A program made the translations under genes and the position numbers. Positions 17,029 to 25,071 of a stretch of DNA of 64,000 nucleotides are shown piece after piece. Each line of letters opens with the position of its first letter. Position 1 is the first letter of the stretch. The notes beneath the pieces were generated by a model. The model was not told the origin of the DNA. It made no database searches and saw nothing but the letters and a program-made list of their open reading frames with translations. The stretch comes from Citrobacter amalonaticus Y19 (GTDB lineage: Bacteria; Pseudomonadota; Gammaproteobacteria; Enterobacterales; Enterobacteriaceae): contig NZ_CP011132.1 of assembly GCF_000981805.1 (NCBI RefSeq), positions 3,472,001-3,536,000 of the forward strand, given 5' to 3'.

Positions 17029-18207
17029 TTACCGCGCCACCCAGCCTAACGTTCGCTGCGCAAACGCGTCGCGGGCGGGAGGGCATAATTCCATGGTCAT
17101 CAGCCCCACGTTGCGCCCGACAACCAGCGGTGCCCAACGGTTGGCAAACAGATGGACCAGACTGTCCGTCACGCTGACCGTGGCCTGGCGATCCCCCTGA
17201 CGACGATGTTGATAGTGCGCGAGTACGGCATAGTCGCCGATGTCCTTGCCCGTCGCCTGCGCGGTTGTAAGCGTTTCGGCGAGGCTCATGACATCACGCA
17301 GTCCAAGGTTGAACCCCTGCCCTGCAATCGGGTGCAGCGTCTGCGCGGCGTTGCCCACCAGCACGGTGCGGTGCGTAAATGCCTTTGCCGCCGTGGTGAG
17401 GGAAAGTGGATACGCGCTCCGTTTGCCCGCGTGCGTGATTTTCCCCAACCGCCAGCCGAATGCGGTCTGGAGTTCACGGCAGAAGCGTTCGTCTGACCAC
17501 CCCAGAATCTCCTCACGTTGATCCAGCGGATGACACCACACCAGCGAACAGCGCCCTTCAGACATCGGCAACATCGCCAACGGTCCATGCGCCGTAAACC
17601 GTTCAAACGCACGGCCGTTATGGGCAACCGCAGTTGAGACGTTCGCGATCACCGCCAGTTGCTCATAAGGCTCCTGCTGCCAGTCAACGCCGCAGGCGGT
17701 TGCCAGCGCAGAACGCGTCCCATCTGCCGCCACCAGAACGCGTCCGGCGATCGTTTCGCCCGTTTCCAGCGTGACGTTCACCTGTTCCTGGGTACGCGAC
17801 ACGCTGGCAACCCGGTCCGGGCAGTGCAGCGTGACGCCGGGCGCTTTACGCAGCAGGGCAAACAAGCGCAGCCCCACGTCGTGCAGTTCAACCACCTGTC
17901 CCAGCGCTGGGATGCGATAATCATCCGCGTCGAGCGTCACAAACCCGGCATGGCCCCGATCGCTGACATGAACCGTATGGATCGCGGTGGCACAATCGGC
18001 AATCGCCTGCCATACGCCAATTCGCGCCAGTTGTTGGCAAGTGCCCGCCGCAAGCGCAATCGCCCGGGCATCAAACCCGGGATGACTGTCCGCTTCAGGG
18101 GCGGTCGCTTCTATCAGATGAACCGGCAGTGTCCCCTGACTTAACCGGGAAATAGCCAGCGCCAGCGTCGCGCCCACCATGCCACCGCCAACAATGATCA
18201 CGCTCAT
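17029..18207 (-). CDS. ubiH: UbiH, 2-octaprenyl-6-methoxyphenol hydroxylase
   Basis: 392 residues. The FAD Rossmann motif is IIVGGGMVGATLALA (residues 4-18) and the second FAD motif reads VGNAAQTLHPIAGQGFNLG, with Asn in place of the usual Asp as also known for UbiH. It hydroxylates C1 of the ring in aerobic ubiquinone synthesis. Its ATG shares a base with the pepP stop (TAATG), so translation is coupled to pepP. Together with ubiI it supplies two of the three aerobic hydroxylases; UbiF is elsewhere. Confidence 0.97.
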   Translation of the reverse strand: MSVIIVGGGMVGATLALAISRLSQGTLPVHLIEATAPEADSHPGFDARAIALAAGTCQQLARIGVWQAIADCATAIHTVHVSDRGHAGFVTLDADDYRIPALGQVVELHDVGLRLFALLRKAPGVTLHCPDRVASVSRTQEQVNVTLETGETIAGRVLVAADGTRSALATACGVDWQQEPYEQLAVIANVSTAVAHNGRAFERFTAHGPLAMLPMSEGRCSLVWCHPLDQREEILGWSDERFCRELQTAFGWRLGKITHAGKRSAYPLSLTTAAKAFTHRTVLVGNAAQTLHPIAGQGFNLGLRDVMSLAETLTTAQATGKDIGDYAVLAHYQHRRQGDRQATVSVTDSLVHLFANRWAPLVVGRNVGLMTMELCPPARDAFAQRTLGWVAR

Positions 18208-19520
18208 TACGTTCTCGCCGCCGCCATTAACGCTTCAATCTCATCCGCCTTTTTGACGACGCCGGCGGTCAGATTTTCGTTGCCGTTTTCCGTAATCAGG
18301 ATGTCATCCTCAATGCGGATCCCGATCCCCCGATACGCTTGCGGTACATCAGCATCGGGTGCGATGTACAGTCCCGGCTCAACGGTAATCACCATTCCCG
18401 GCTTCAGAATGCGGGAACGATCCTGCTCATATTCACCGACATCATGGACATCCAGCCCCAGCCAGTGGCTCAGACCGTGCATGAAAAACGGTCGATGCGC
18501 GTTATCGGCGATCAGTTGATCCACTTCGCCCTGCAAAATACCCAGCTTCACCAGCCCGGTAATCATAATACGCACGACTTCACCGGTGACCTCCTGAATC
18601 GACGTACCCGGACGGTACAGACGCAGGCTGGTTTCCAGCGATTCCAGCACGATGTCGTAGATCTCACGCTGCGCCGGGGTAAACTTGCCATTCACCGGGA
18701 AGGTGCGCGTGATATCGCCCGCATAACCTTTGTATTCACAGCCTGCATCAATCAGCACCAGGGAGCCGTCACGGAGTTCACTTTCGTTTTCGGTGTAATG
18801 CAGAATGCAGCCGTTTTCACCGCTGCCCACAATGGTGTTGTAGGACGGATAACGCGCGCCGTGACGAGTAAACTCGTGATGAATTTCGCCTTCCAGATGA
18901 TACTCAAACATCCCCGGACGGCATTTTTCCATCGCCCGGGTATGCGCCAGTGCCGTAATTTCTCCGGCACGACGCATCACTGCAATCTCTTCTGGCGACT
19001 TAAACAGGCGCATTTCATGCACCATCGGCCGCCAGTCGATCAGGGTTGACGGCGATTTCAGGTTCTGGCGCGAACCTTTGCGCAGTTTCTCCAGCGCGGT
19101 GAAGACGACCTCATCCGCATACGCATATTCGCCCTGCGCGTGGTAGACCACGTCCAGACCGTTAAGCAACTGAAAAAGCTGTTGATTGATTTCGCTGAAG
19201 GCCAGCGCACGATCCACCGCCAGTTTTTCCGGCGCGGCATCTTGTCCCAGACGACGACCAAACCAGATTTCCGCAGTCAGATCGCGAACGCGGTTGAACA
19301 ACACGCTGTGGTTATGGGTATCGTCGCTTTTAATCAGTACCAGAACGGCTTCCGGTTCGTTAAAACCTGTGAAATACCAAAAATCGCTGCTCTGGCGATA
19401 CGGGTATTCACTGTCCGCGCTGCGCGTAACTTCCGGCGCGGCAAAAATCAGCGCGGCGCTGCCTGGCTGCATTTGCGCAAGCAGCGCCTGGCGACGACGT
19501 TGGTATTCCTGCGGTGTCAT
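18207..19520 (-). CDS. pepP: Xaa-Pro aminopeptidase PepP
   Basis: 437 residues, slightly shorter at the N-terminus than E. coli PepP (441). The C-terminal pita-bread fold carries the dinuclear Mn ligands: Asp in VLIDAGCEY, Asp in YAGDITRTF, His in GLSHWLGLDVHD, Glu in VTVEPGLY and Glu in GIRIEDDI. It removes N-terminal residues preceding proline in the cytoplasm. It is flanked by ygfB 28 bases upstream and overlaps ubiH, matching the ygfB-pepP-ubiH-ubiI cluster of E. coli. Confidence 0.97.
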   Translation of the reverse strand: MTPQEYQRRRQALLAQMQPGSAALIFAAPEVTRSADSEYPYRQSSDFWYFTGFNEPEAVLVLIKSDDTHNHSVLFNRVRDLTAEIWFGRRLGQDAAPEKLAVDRALAFSEINQQLFQLLNGLDVVYHAQGEYAYADEVVFTALEKLRKGSRQNLKSPSTLIDWRPMVHEMRLFKSPEEIAVMRRAGEITALAHTRAMEKCRPGMFEYHLEGEIHHEFTRHGARYPSYNTIVGSGENGCILHYTENESELRDGSLVLIDAGCEYKGYAGDITRTFPVNGKFTPAQREIYDIVLESLETSLRLYRPGTSIQEVTGEVVRIMITGLVKLGILQGEVDQLIADNAHRPFFMHGLSHWLGLDVHDVGEYEQDRSRILKPGMVITVEPGLYIAPDADVPQAYRGIGIRIEDDILITENGNENLTAGVVKKADEIEALMAAART

Positions 19521-19548
19521 GGCGTGGCCTCCATTATCGTTTTACTTT

Positions 19549-20127
19549 TTAGTGTAGGGTTGGTTTACGCACTTCCGGTGCGGTCGGCGACTGACGGGTA
19601 AAAGTGTCGTGACACAGCAGCGCGGCGACACGCACATACTCGATGATCTCTTCGAGCGACATCTCCAGCTCTTCCTGATCTTCATCTTCGTCATAGCCGA
19701 GCTGTGCGATATTGCGCAAATCGTCAATGGCTTCACCCGTCTCGCCAGCCACTTTATCGAGCTTCGGCTGCGTAACGCCAAGACCAAGCAGGAAGTGGTT
19801 AACCCATCCCGCCAGCGCATCTGCGCGATCGAAGACACTTACGTCATCACCTTCAGGCAGATAAAGCTGAAAAAGGAAACCGTCATCTTCCAGCGCGTCG
19901 CTGGTCGCGGAGTGCATTTTACGCAGCGCCTGAGCCAGTTCATGACCGAAGGCCAGCCCTTCATTCGTCAGGTCGTGAAGCAGCGGCTGCCAGGAGCTGT
20001 CGTTATTGCCACCGCAAATCATCCCACTGATCAAACCGTGCATTTCCGCCGGGGTCAGTCCGGCCCCTTGTTGGTTCAAATACTGGTTCATTTCACTGTA
20101 ACCAGGCATTTCGTTCTGTATAGACAT
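19549..20127 (-). CDS. ygfB: YgfB, UPF0149 family protein
   Basis: 192 residues from the ATG at 20125-20127 (MSIQNEMPGYSEMNQYLNQQ), as in E. coli. All-alpha UPF0149 protein with a very acidic segment GYDEDEDQEELEMSLEE near residues 145-161. No catalytic motif is visible and its role in E. coli is not established; in Pseudomonas a YgfB homologue affects ampDh3 and beta-lactam susceptibility. It is the first gene of the ygfB-pepP-ubiH-ubiI group and diverges from zapA. Confidence 0.93.
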   Translation of the reverse strand: MSIQNEMPGYSEMNQYLNQQGAGLTPAEMHGLISGMICGGNNDSSWQPLLHDLTNEGLAFGHELAQALRKMHSATSDALEDDGFLFQLYLPEGDDVSVFDRADALAGWVNHFLLGLGVTQPKLDKVAGETGEAIDDLRNIAQLGYDEDEDQEELEMSLEEIIEYVRVAALLCHDTFTRQSPTAPEVRKPTLH

Positions 20128-20293
20128 AAGCATTCGTCATCAAAGGGAGGATATTCATGGTATGCTACCACTTTGGACCCTGGTGAACCAGAATAGGGCT
20201 TGTATCTTCACATCAGGGTAGCTATAGTGTCGCCCCTTCGCAGACTCAGGGTCTGGAAACGAAGGCAGCGCAGTCAATCAGCAGGAAGGTGGC

Positions 20294-20623
20294 ATGTCTG
20301 CACAACCCGTCGATATCCAAATTTTTGGCCGTTCACTGCGAGTGAATTGCCCGCCTGAACAACGGGATGCGTTGAATCAGGCTGCGGACGATCTGAATCA
20401 GCGGTTGCAAGATCTGAAAGTTCGCACTAGAGTCACAAATACTGAGCAGCTGGTATTCATTGCCGCACTGAATATTAGCTATGAACTGACTCAGGAAAAA
20501 GCGAAGACCCGCGACTACGCGGCGAGCATGGAACAACGTATTCGGATGCTCCAACAGACCATTGAACAGGCACTGCTTGATCAGGGTCGCATAACCGAAA
20601 AAACGAACCAAAACTTTGAATAA
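20294..20623 (+). CDS. zapA: ZapA, FtsZ-ring-associated protein
   Basis: 109 residues, equal to E. coli ZapA. The N-terminal globular domain (about 1-45) is followed by a long coiled coil (about 70-105) with heptad hydrophobics. ZapA tetramers bundle and crosslink FtsZ filaments and recruit ZapB. A good ribosome site (AGGAAGGTGGC) precedes the ATG. It is followed by 6S RNA and fau as in E. coli. Confidence 0.96.
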   Translation: MSAQPVDIQIFGRSLRVNCPPEQRDALNQAADDLNQRLQDLKVRTRVTNTEQLVFIAALNISYELTQEKAKTRDYAASMEQRIRMLQQTIEQALLDQGRITEKTNQNFE

Positions 20624-20664
20624 CACTTTTCGGTTTACTATGGTAGAGTGACCGTGAAGACAAA

Positions 20665-20848
20665 ATTTCTCTGAGATGTTTGCAAGCGGGCCAGTCCCCT
20701 GAGCCGATATTTCATACCACAAGAATGTGGCGATCCATGGTCGGTGAGCACGCTCGGTTCGTCCGAGAAGCCTTAAGACTGTGACGACGCATTCACCTTG
20801 AACCAAGGGTTCAAGGGTTACAGCCTGCGGCGGCATCTCGGAGATTCT
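20665..20848 (+). ncRNA. ssrS: 6S RNA
   Basis: About 184 bases starting ATTTCTCTGAGATG and ending GGCATCTCGGAGATTC, so the two ends pair as the closing stem. The middle matches E. coli SsrS closely, with the CCGATATTTCATACCAC and CACCTTGAACCAAGGGTTC blocks. 6S RNA mimics an open promoter bubble and sequesters sigma-70 RNA polymerase in stationary phase. Its position between zapA and fau is the conserved one, with fau co-transcribed. The 3' end is placed by homology. Confidence 0.95.
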
Positions 20849-20868
20849 CCTTCTACCTGGCAACAGCC

Positions 20869-21480
20869 ATGACGTTACTTTCTGAACTCCCTTTATCACG
20901 ACAAGAAATTCGCCAGATGATTCGGCAACGCCGTCGTGCGCTTACACTCTCGCAACAAATCGCCTTCGGTCAACAGGCCGCGTCACGCATGCTTGCGTAT
21001 CCACCCGTCGTGATGGCACAGACGGTTGCCGTCTTTCTGTCATTTGATGGCGAACTCGATACCCAGCCGCTAATCGAACAACTCTGGCGGGCGGGAAAGC
21101 GCGTCTATCTCCCGGTTCTACACCCGTTCAGCCCCGGTAATTTGCTATTTCTGCACTACCACCCGCGCAGTGAACTGGTCACTAATCGGTTAAAGATTCA
21201 GGAGCCTAAACTGGATGTTCGTGATGTCCTGCCGCTTTCGCAACTGGATGTACTGGTTACGCCTTTAGTGGCGTTTGATGAGCAGGGTCAGCGTTTAGGT
21301 ATGGGCGGCGGATTCTACGATCGCACCTTACAAAACTGGCAACAGCATGGGTTGATACCCGTGGGGTACGCCCACGACTGTCAGCGCGTGGAGAAACTGC
21401 CGGTAGAAGAGTGGGATGTTCCCTTACCGGCCGTTGTGACGCCGTCAAAAGTGTGGGCGTGCCAGGCGCTTCTTTGTTGA
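20869..21480 (+). CDS. fau: 5-formyltetrahydrofolate cyclo-ligase
   Basis: 203 residues from the ATG at 20869; an internal start at 20917 (MIRQRRRALT) would give the shorter protein long annotated in E. coli, and neither has a strong ribosome site. Family motifs are clear: FLSFDGELDT near 58-67, the ATP-binding RLGMGGGFYDRTL near 144-156 and VGYAHDCQ. The enzyme uses ATP to turn 5-formyl-THF into 5,10-methenyl-THF, salvaging the by-product of serine hydroxymethyltransferase. It lies just downstream of 6S RNA in the ssrS-fau dicistron. Confidence 0.93.
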   Translation: MTLLSELPLSRQEIRQMIRQRRRALTLSQQIAFGQQAASRMLAYPPVVMAQTVAVFLSFDGELDTQPLIEQLWRAGKRVYLPVLHPFSPGNLLFLHYHPRSELVTNRLKIQEPKLDVRDVLPLSQLDVLVTPLVAFDEQGQRLGMGGGFYDRTLQNWQQHGLIPVGYAHDCQRVEKLPVEEWDVPLPAVVTPSKVWACQALLC

Positions 21481-21509
21481 TTGACACCGCTGTTTTTTTG
21501 ACCTAAATT
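21481..21509 (+). promoter_or_regulatory. Sigma-70 promoter of the Sib RNA
   Basis: TTGACA at 21481-21486 and TAAATT at 21504-21509 are separated by exactly 17 bases. A start near 21515 gives the RNA end expected for Sib RNAs (GTAAAGGGTGAGGG). The -35 lies right after the fau stop codon. Confidence 0.85.
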
Positions 21510-21557
21510 CCTCGGTAAAGGGTGAGGGAGGCGAACCTCCCTCCTGCTTCCTCTCTG

Positions 21558-21617
21558 TTAATATGCTGGGTAGGCTATGATTAATAGGATTAGCAGCATG
21601 ATGACGTATCTCATCAT
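21558..21617 (-). CDS. ibsC: Ibs-type small hydrophobic toxin peptide
   Basis: A 19-codon frame on the strand opposite SibC reads MMRYVIMLLILLIIAYPAY then TAA. E. coli IbsC is also 19 residues, starts with the same MMR and ends SFSAY, so length, start, hydrophobic core and final AY agree. Ibs peptides insert in the inner membrane and depolarise it when overproduced; SibC holds expression down. The frame is far too short for routine gene finders. The ibs promoter on the minus strand was not pinned down. Confidence 0.85.
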   Translation of the reverse strand: MMRYVIMLLILLIIAYPAY

Positions 21618-21634
21618 CGTCCCTTTCCTTTTTT

Positions 21635-21660
21635 AAGCCCCTGCTTCGGTAGGGGCTTTT
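21635..21660 (+). terminator. Intrinsic terminator of SibC
   Basis: AAGCCCCT-gcttcggt-AGGGGCTT followed by TT gives a strong GC stem with an upstream A/T and downstream U tract. Confidence 0.9.
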
Positions 21661-21818
21661 CCGTTTCAGCCCTATGCTGAAGCCTCTATCGTAAATTCCT
21701 TTTTCTGATGCTCAACGCGCCACGATGCCTTTAATTGCCGATTGCGGCAAGACTCGAAAACAGGATGTATGCGTTACAGAAAGGGATGAAGAGAAAACGG
21801 AGGGAAAAGGAAGAAATG

Positions 21819-21843
21819 ACGGGCAGACTGAGCGCCTGCCCGT
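21819..21843 (-). terminator. Hairpin after serA
   Basis: ACGGGCAG / CTGCCCGT (8-bp perfect stem) directly follows the serA stop on the minus strand and is trailed by CATTTCTTCC, a modest T tract. Between it and SibC (21661-21818) I see nothing else. Confidence 0.7.
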
Positions 21844-21851
21844 ACAGCTGA

Positions 21852-23084
21852 TTAGTACAACAGACGCGCGCGAATAGTACCTGGAATAGCCTTCATCGCT
21901 AACAGCGCTTTCTCGGCGACCTCTTCATCCGCTTCAATATCGATAACGACATAGCCCATTTGCGCCGATGTTTGCAGATACTGCGCGGCGATGTTGACGC
22001 CCTGCTCGGCAAAAATCTGGTTCAGGGACGTCAGCACGCCGGGACGGTTTTCGTGGATGTGCATCAGACGACGCCCGCCGTGCAGCGGCAGCGACACTTC
22101 CGGGAAGTTAACCGCAGAAAGCGTAGAGCCGTTATCGGAATACTTCGCCAGCTTACCCGCGACTTCCAGACCGATGTTCTCCTGCGCTTCCTGGGTGGAG
22201 CCCCCAATATGCGGCGTCAGAATCACGTTATCAAAGTCGCACAGCGGCGAGGTAAACGGATCGCTGTTCGTTGCCGGTTCGGTCGGGAATACGTCGATTG
22301 CCGCCCCAGCCAGATGTTTGGTCGCCAGTGCATCACACAGCGCGGGAATATCTACCACCGTGCCACGTGCGGCGTTGATCAGCAGCGAACCTGGCTTCAT
22401 CAGGGCGATCTCTTTTGCGCCCATCATGTTCTTCGTTGAGGCATTTTCCGGTACGTGCAGACTGACCACGTCGCTCATGTTGAGCAGTTCGGAGAGATGC
22501 TGAACCTGGGTAGCATTACCCAGCGGCAGTTTGTTCTCAATATCGTAGAAGTAAACGTGCATCCCCAGCGATTCGGCCAGAATACCTAACTGAGTCCCGA
22601 TGTGGCCGTAGCCAATAATGCCGAGTCTTTTACCACGCGCTTCAAACGAACCGGCGGCCAGTTTATTCCACACGCCACGGTGTGCTTTGGCGTTTGCTTC
22701 CGGTACGCCGCGCAGCAGCAGCAGCAGTTCGCCAATCACCAGTTCCGCTACAGAACGGGTGTTGGAGAACGGCGCGTTAAACACCGGAATACCGCGTTTG
22801 GCCGCAGCAGTCAGATCAACCTGGTTGGTGCCGATGCAGAAACAGCCGACAGCAACCAGTTTTTCCGCCGCGCTGATCACTTCTTCTGTCAGATGGGTAC
22901 GGGATCGCAGGCCAATGAAGTGGGCATCACGAATGGACTCTTTCAGCTGTTCAGCATCCAGCGCCCCTTTGTGAAATTCGATGTTGGTATAACCTGCCGC
23001 CCGAAGGCTATCCAGCGCCTTTTGATGCACGCCTTCAACCAGCAGAAACTTAATCTTGTCTTTCTCCAGCGATACCTTTGCCAT
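21852..23084 (-). CDS. serA: D-3-phosphoglycerate dehydrogenase
   Basis: 410 residues from the ATG at 23082-23084 (MAKVSLEKDKIKFLL), the E. coli length; 42 upstream in-frame residues are rejected. The NAD-binding loop is GIIGYGHIGTQ near residues 156-166, catalytic Arg lies in NAARGT, Glu in DVFPTEP and His in LTPHIGGST. A C-terminal ACT domain (about 335-410) binds L-serine for feedback inhibition. It is the first enzyme of serine synthesis; serB, the last, lies 6 kb away at 28642 in this genome because of the rearrangement, whereas the two are far apart in E. coli. Confidence 0.98.
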   Translation of the reverse strand: MAKVSLEKDKIKFLLVEGVHQKALDSLRAAGYTNIEFHKGALDAEQLKESIRDAHFIGLRSRTHLTEEVISAAEKLVAVGCFCIGTNQVDLTAAAKRGIPVFNAPFSNTRSVAELVIGELLLLLRGVPEANAKAHRGVWNKLAAGSFEARGKRLGIIGYGHIGTQLGILAESLGMHVYFYDIENKLPLGNATQVQHLSELLNMSDVVSLHVPENASTKNMMGAKEIALMKPGSLLINAARGTVVDIPALCDALATKHLAGAAIDVFPTEPATNSDPFTSPLCDFDNVILTPHIGGSTQEAQENIGLEVAGKLAKYSDNGSTLSAVNFPEVSLPLHGGRRLMHIHENRPGVLTSLNQIFAEQGVNIAAQYLQTSAQMGYVVIDIEADEEVAEKALLAMKAIPGTIRARLLY

Positions 23085-23283
23085 TTCCCGACCCTGTCTT
23101 TTTATGCAATCTGATGTTGTGTGTGTGGATTTGCATCCGCCTTTCAACATATCAAAAATAATGATTGCGGCAATATGAACGTTTGCGTCGCCCTGTTGAG
23201 GAGCGTTCATTCAGAGGCAAATGCCAGAGGAAAATGCTGGGGATAAGTTTTTCTTTGGAGAGATCAGCAGGGCAAGATTCAAA

Positions 23284-23301
23284 ACGTGATACATGTCACC
23301 A
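23284..23301. promoter_or_regulatory. CRP-like site upstream of serA
   Basis: CGTGA-TACATG-TCACC has both inner half-sites (GTGA-N6-TCAC) of the CRP consensus. It lies about 200 bases upstream of the serA start and 12 bases from the rpiA terminator tail. CRP activation of serA is described in E. coli; assigning this site to it is inference. Confidence 0.55.
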
Positions 23302-23312
23302 AATTTGCCCTG

Positions 23313-23347
23313 TAAAAAAATTTTAACCGGGGAAGCGCTCCCCCGGT
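23313..23347 (-). terminator. Intrinsic terminator of rpiA
   Basis: On the minus strand right after rpiA: stem ACCGGGG / CCCCGGT with loop GAGCGCTT, then AAAATTTTTTT. A strong rho-independent terminator. Confidence 0.9.
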
Positions 23348-23351
23348 AAGA

Positions 23352-24011
23352 TCATTTCACGATGGTTTTGACGCCGTCAGCGGTCCCGATTAACGCCACA
23401 TCCGCGCCACGGTTGGCAAACAGGCCGACGGTAACCACGCCAGGAATGGCGTTAATGGCATTTTCCATCGCCACCGGATCGAGGATCTCCATGCCGTGCA
23501 CATCGAGGATCACGTTGCCGTTATCGGTGACCACGCCCTGGCGATACTCCGGACGCCCCCCCAGCTTAACCAACTGGCGAGCCACTGCGCTACGCGCCAT
23601 TGGGATAACCTCAACCGGCAGCGGGAAGTTACCCAGGATATCCACTTCTTTGGACGCATCAGCGATACAGATAAATTTCTTCGCCACGGAGGCAATGATC
23701 TTTTCACGGGTCAGCGCCGCGCCGCCGCCTTTAATCATCTGCATGTGGCCGTTAATTTCGTCTGCGCCGTCGACGTAGACGCCAAGGCTGTCCACGTCGT
23801 TGAGATCAAACACAGGGATGCCGAGGCTTTTGAGTTTTTCGGTTGAGGCATCCGAACTGGAAACGGCACCTTCAATCTGACCTTTCATGGTGCCCAGCGC
23901 GTCAATAAAGTGCGCGGCTGTTGAACCGGTACCTACCCCTACAATGGTGCCGGGCTGTACATACTGAAGTGCCGCCCATCCTACTGCTTTTTTCAGTTCA
24001 TCCTGCGTCAT
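23352..24011 (-). CDS. rpiA: Ribose-5-phosphate isomerase A
   Basis: 219 residues, the E. coli length. Active-site segments are intact: GTGSTAAHFI (residues 26-35), DGADEING (about 81-88) and KGGGAALTREK (about 94-104) containing the catalytic Asp, Lys and Glu set. It interconverts ribose-5-phosphate and ribulose-5-phosphate in the pentose phosphate pathway. Divergent from argP with 159 bases between starts, and followed by its own terminator. Confidence 0.98.
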   Translation of the reverse strand: MTQDELKKAVGWAALQYVQPGTIVGVGTGSTAAHFIDALGTMKGQIEGAVSSSDASTEKLKSLGIPVFDLNDVDSLGVYVDGADEINGHMQMIKGGGAALTREKIIASVAKKFICIADASKEVDILGNFPLPVEVIPMARSAVARQLVKLGGRPEYRQGVVTDNGNVILDVHGMEILDPVAMENAINAIPGVVTVGLFANRGADVALIGTADGVKTIVK

Positions 24012-24170
24012 GATCGTCTCGCCTTTGTGGAGAAAAATTCACGCGCATTATAGACCATTGCGCGGAAAAATCTTCCCGACCCGCTCCCAGGCTACGGATT
24101 TCGTCTTTACCCAATGCAAATTTATGTCATAGTGCAGGACAAGCAAATATTTCAGGAGTGTGTCAGAGCA

Positions 24171-25064
24171 ATGAAACGTCCGGACTACAGAACACTACAA
24201 GCACTGGATGCCGTCATACGAGAACGCGGGTTTGAGCGCGCGGCGCAAAAGCTGTGCATCACCCAATCTGCCGTTTCGCAACGCATCAAGCAGCTTGAGA
24301 ATATGTTCGGACAACCGCTGCTGGTCCGTACCGTTCCGCCGCGTCCGACGGAGCAGGGACAAAAGCTGCTGGCGCTGCTTCGTCAGGTGGAGTTACTGGA
24401 AGAGGAGTGGCTGGGCGATGAGCAAACCGGCTCCACGCCGCTGCTGCTGTCGCTGGCGGTCAACGCCGACAGTCTGGCAACCTGGCTGCTGCCAGCCCTG
24501 GCACCGGTACTGGCCGACTCCCCTATTCGTCTCAACTTACAGGTGGAAGATGAAACCCGCACCCAGGAACGCCTGCGTCGCGGTGAAGTGGTAGGGGCGG
24601 TGAGTATTCAGCATCAGGCGCTGCCCAGCTGTCTGGTGGATAAGCTCGGCGCGCTCGACTATCTGTTTGTGGGATCCAAAGCGTTTGCCGAACGCTACTT
24701 CCCGAACGGCGTCACCCGCTCCGCGCTGCTGAAAGCGCCTGCGGTGGCGTTTGACCATCTGGATGACATGCACCAGGCCTTCCTGCAGCAGAACTTCGAT
24801 CTCCCGCCGGGCAGCGTCCCGTGTCACATCGTCAACTCTTCTGAAGCCTTTGTGCAACTGGCGCGTCAGGGCACCACCTGCTGTATGATCCCGCACCTGC
24901 AGATTGAAAAAGAGCTGCAAAGCGGCGAGCTTATCGATCTCACGCCGGGCCTGTTCCAGCGCCGAATGCTCTACTGGCATCGGTTTGCGCCGGAAAGCCG
25001 CATGATGCGCAACGTCACCGACGCGCTACTGGCCTACGGTCACAAGGTGCTGCGTCAGGACTGA
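24171..25064 (+). CDS. argP: ArgP (IciA) LysR-type regulator
   Basis: 297 residues from the ATG at 24171 (MKRPDYRTLQALDAVIRERG), as in E. coli; a further 19 upstream codons are open but unsupported. N-terminal winged helix-turn-helix about residues 4-62 with RAAQKLCITQSAVSQRIKQLE, then a LysR effector domain. ArgP senses arginine and lysine and activates argO, dapB, lysA and others; the old name comes from binding to oriC 13-mers. It ends only 7 bases before the convergent LysR gene, and its E. coli downstream neighbours (scp genes, yggE, argO) are missing here. Confidence 0.96.
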   Translation: MKRPDYRTLQALDAVIRERGFERAAQKLCITQSAVSQRIKQLENMFGQPLLVRTVPPRPTEQGQKLLALLRQVELLEEEWLGDEQTGSTPLLLSLAVNADSLATWLLPALAPVLADSPIRLNLQVEDETRTQERLRRGEVVGAVSIQHQALPSCLVDKLGALDYLFVGSKAFAERYFPNGVTRSALLKAPAVAFDHLDDMHQAFLQQNFDLPPGSVPCHIVNSSEAFVQLARQGTTCCMIPHLQIEKELQSGELIDLTPGLFQRRMLYWHRFAPESRMMRNVTDALLAYGHKVLRQD

Positions 25065-25071
25065 GGCGCGC

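Larger units (their letters stand above)
21515..21660 (+). ncRNA. sibC: SibC-type antisense RNA (antitoxin of a type I pair)
   Basis: About 146 bases from the promoter above to an intrinsic terminator. It begins GTAAAGGGTGAGGGAGG, contains a GGGAGGcgaaCCTCCC hairpin, and runs fully antisense to a 19-codon ibs frame. Position (fau-sibC-serA) and length match E. coli SibC. Sib RNA pairs with ibs mRNA and blocks production of the toxic peptide. The start is inferred from the promoter. Confidence 0.88.
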
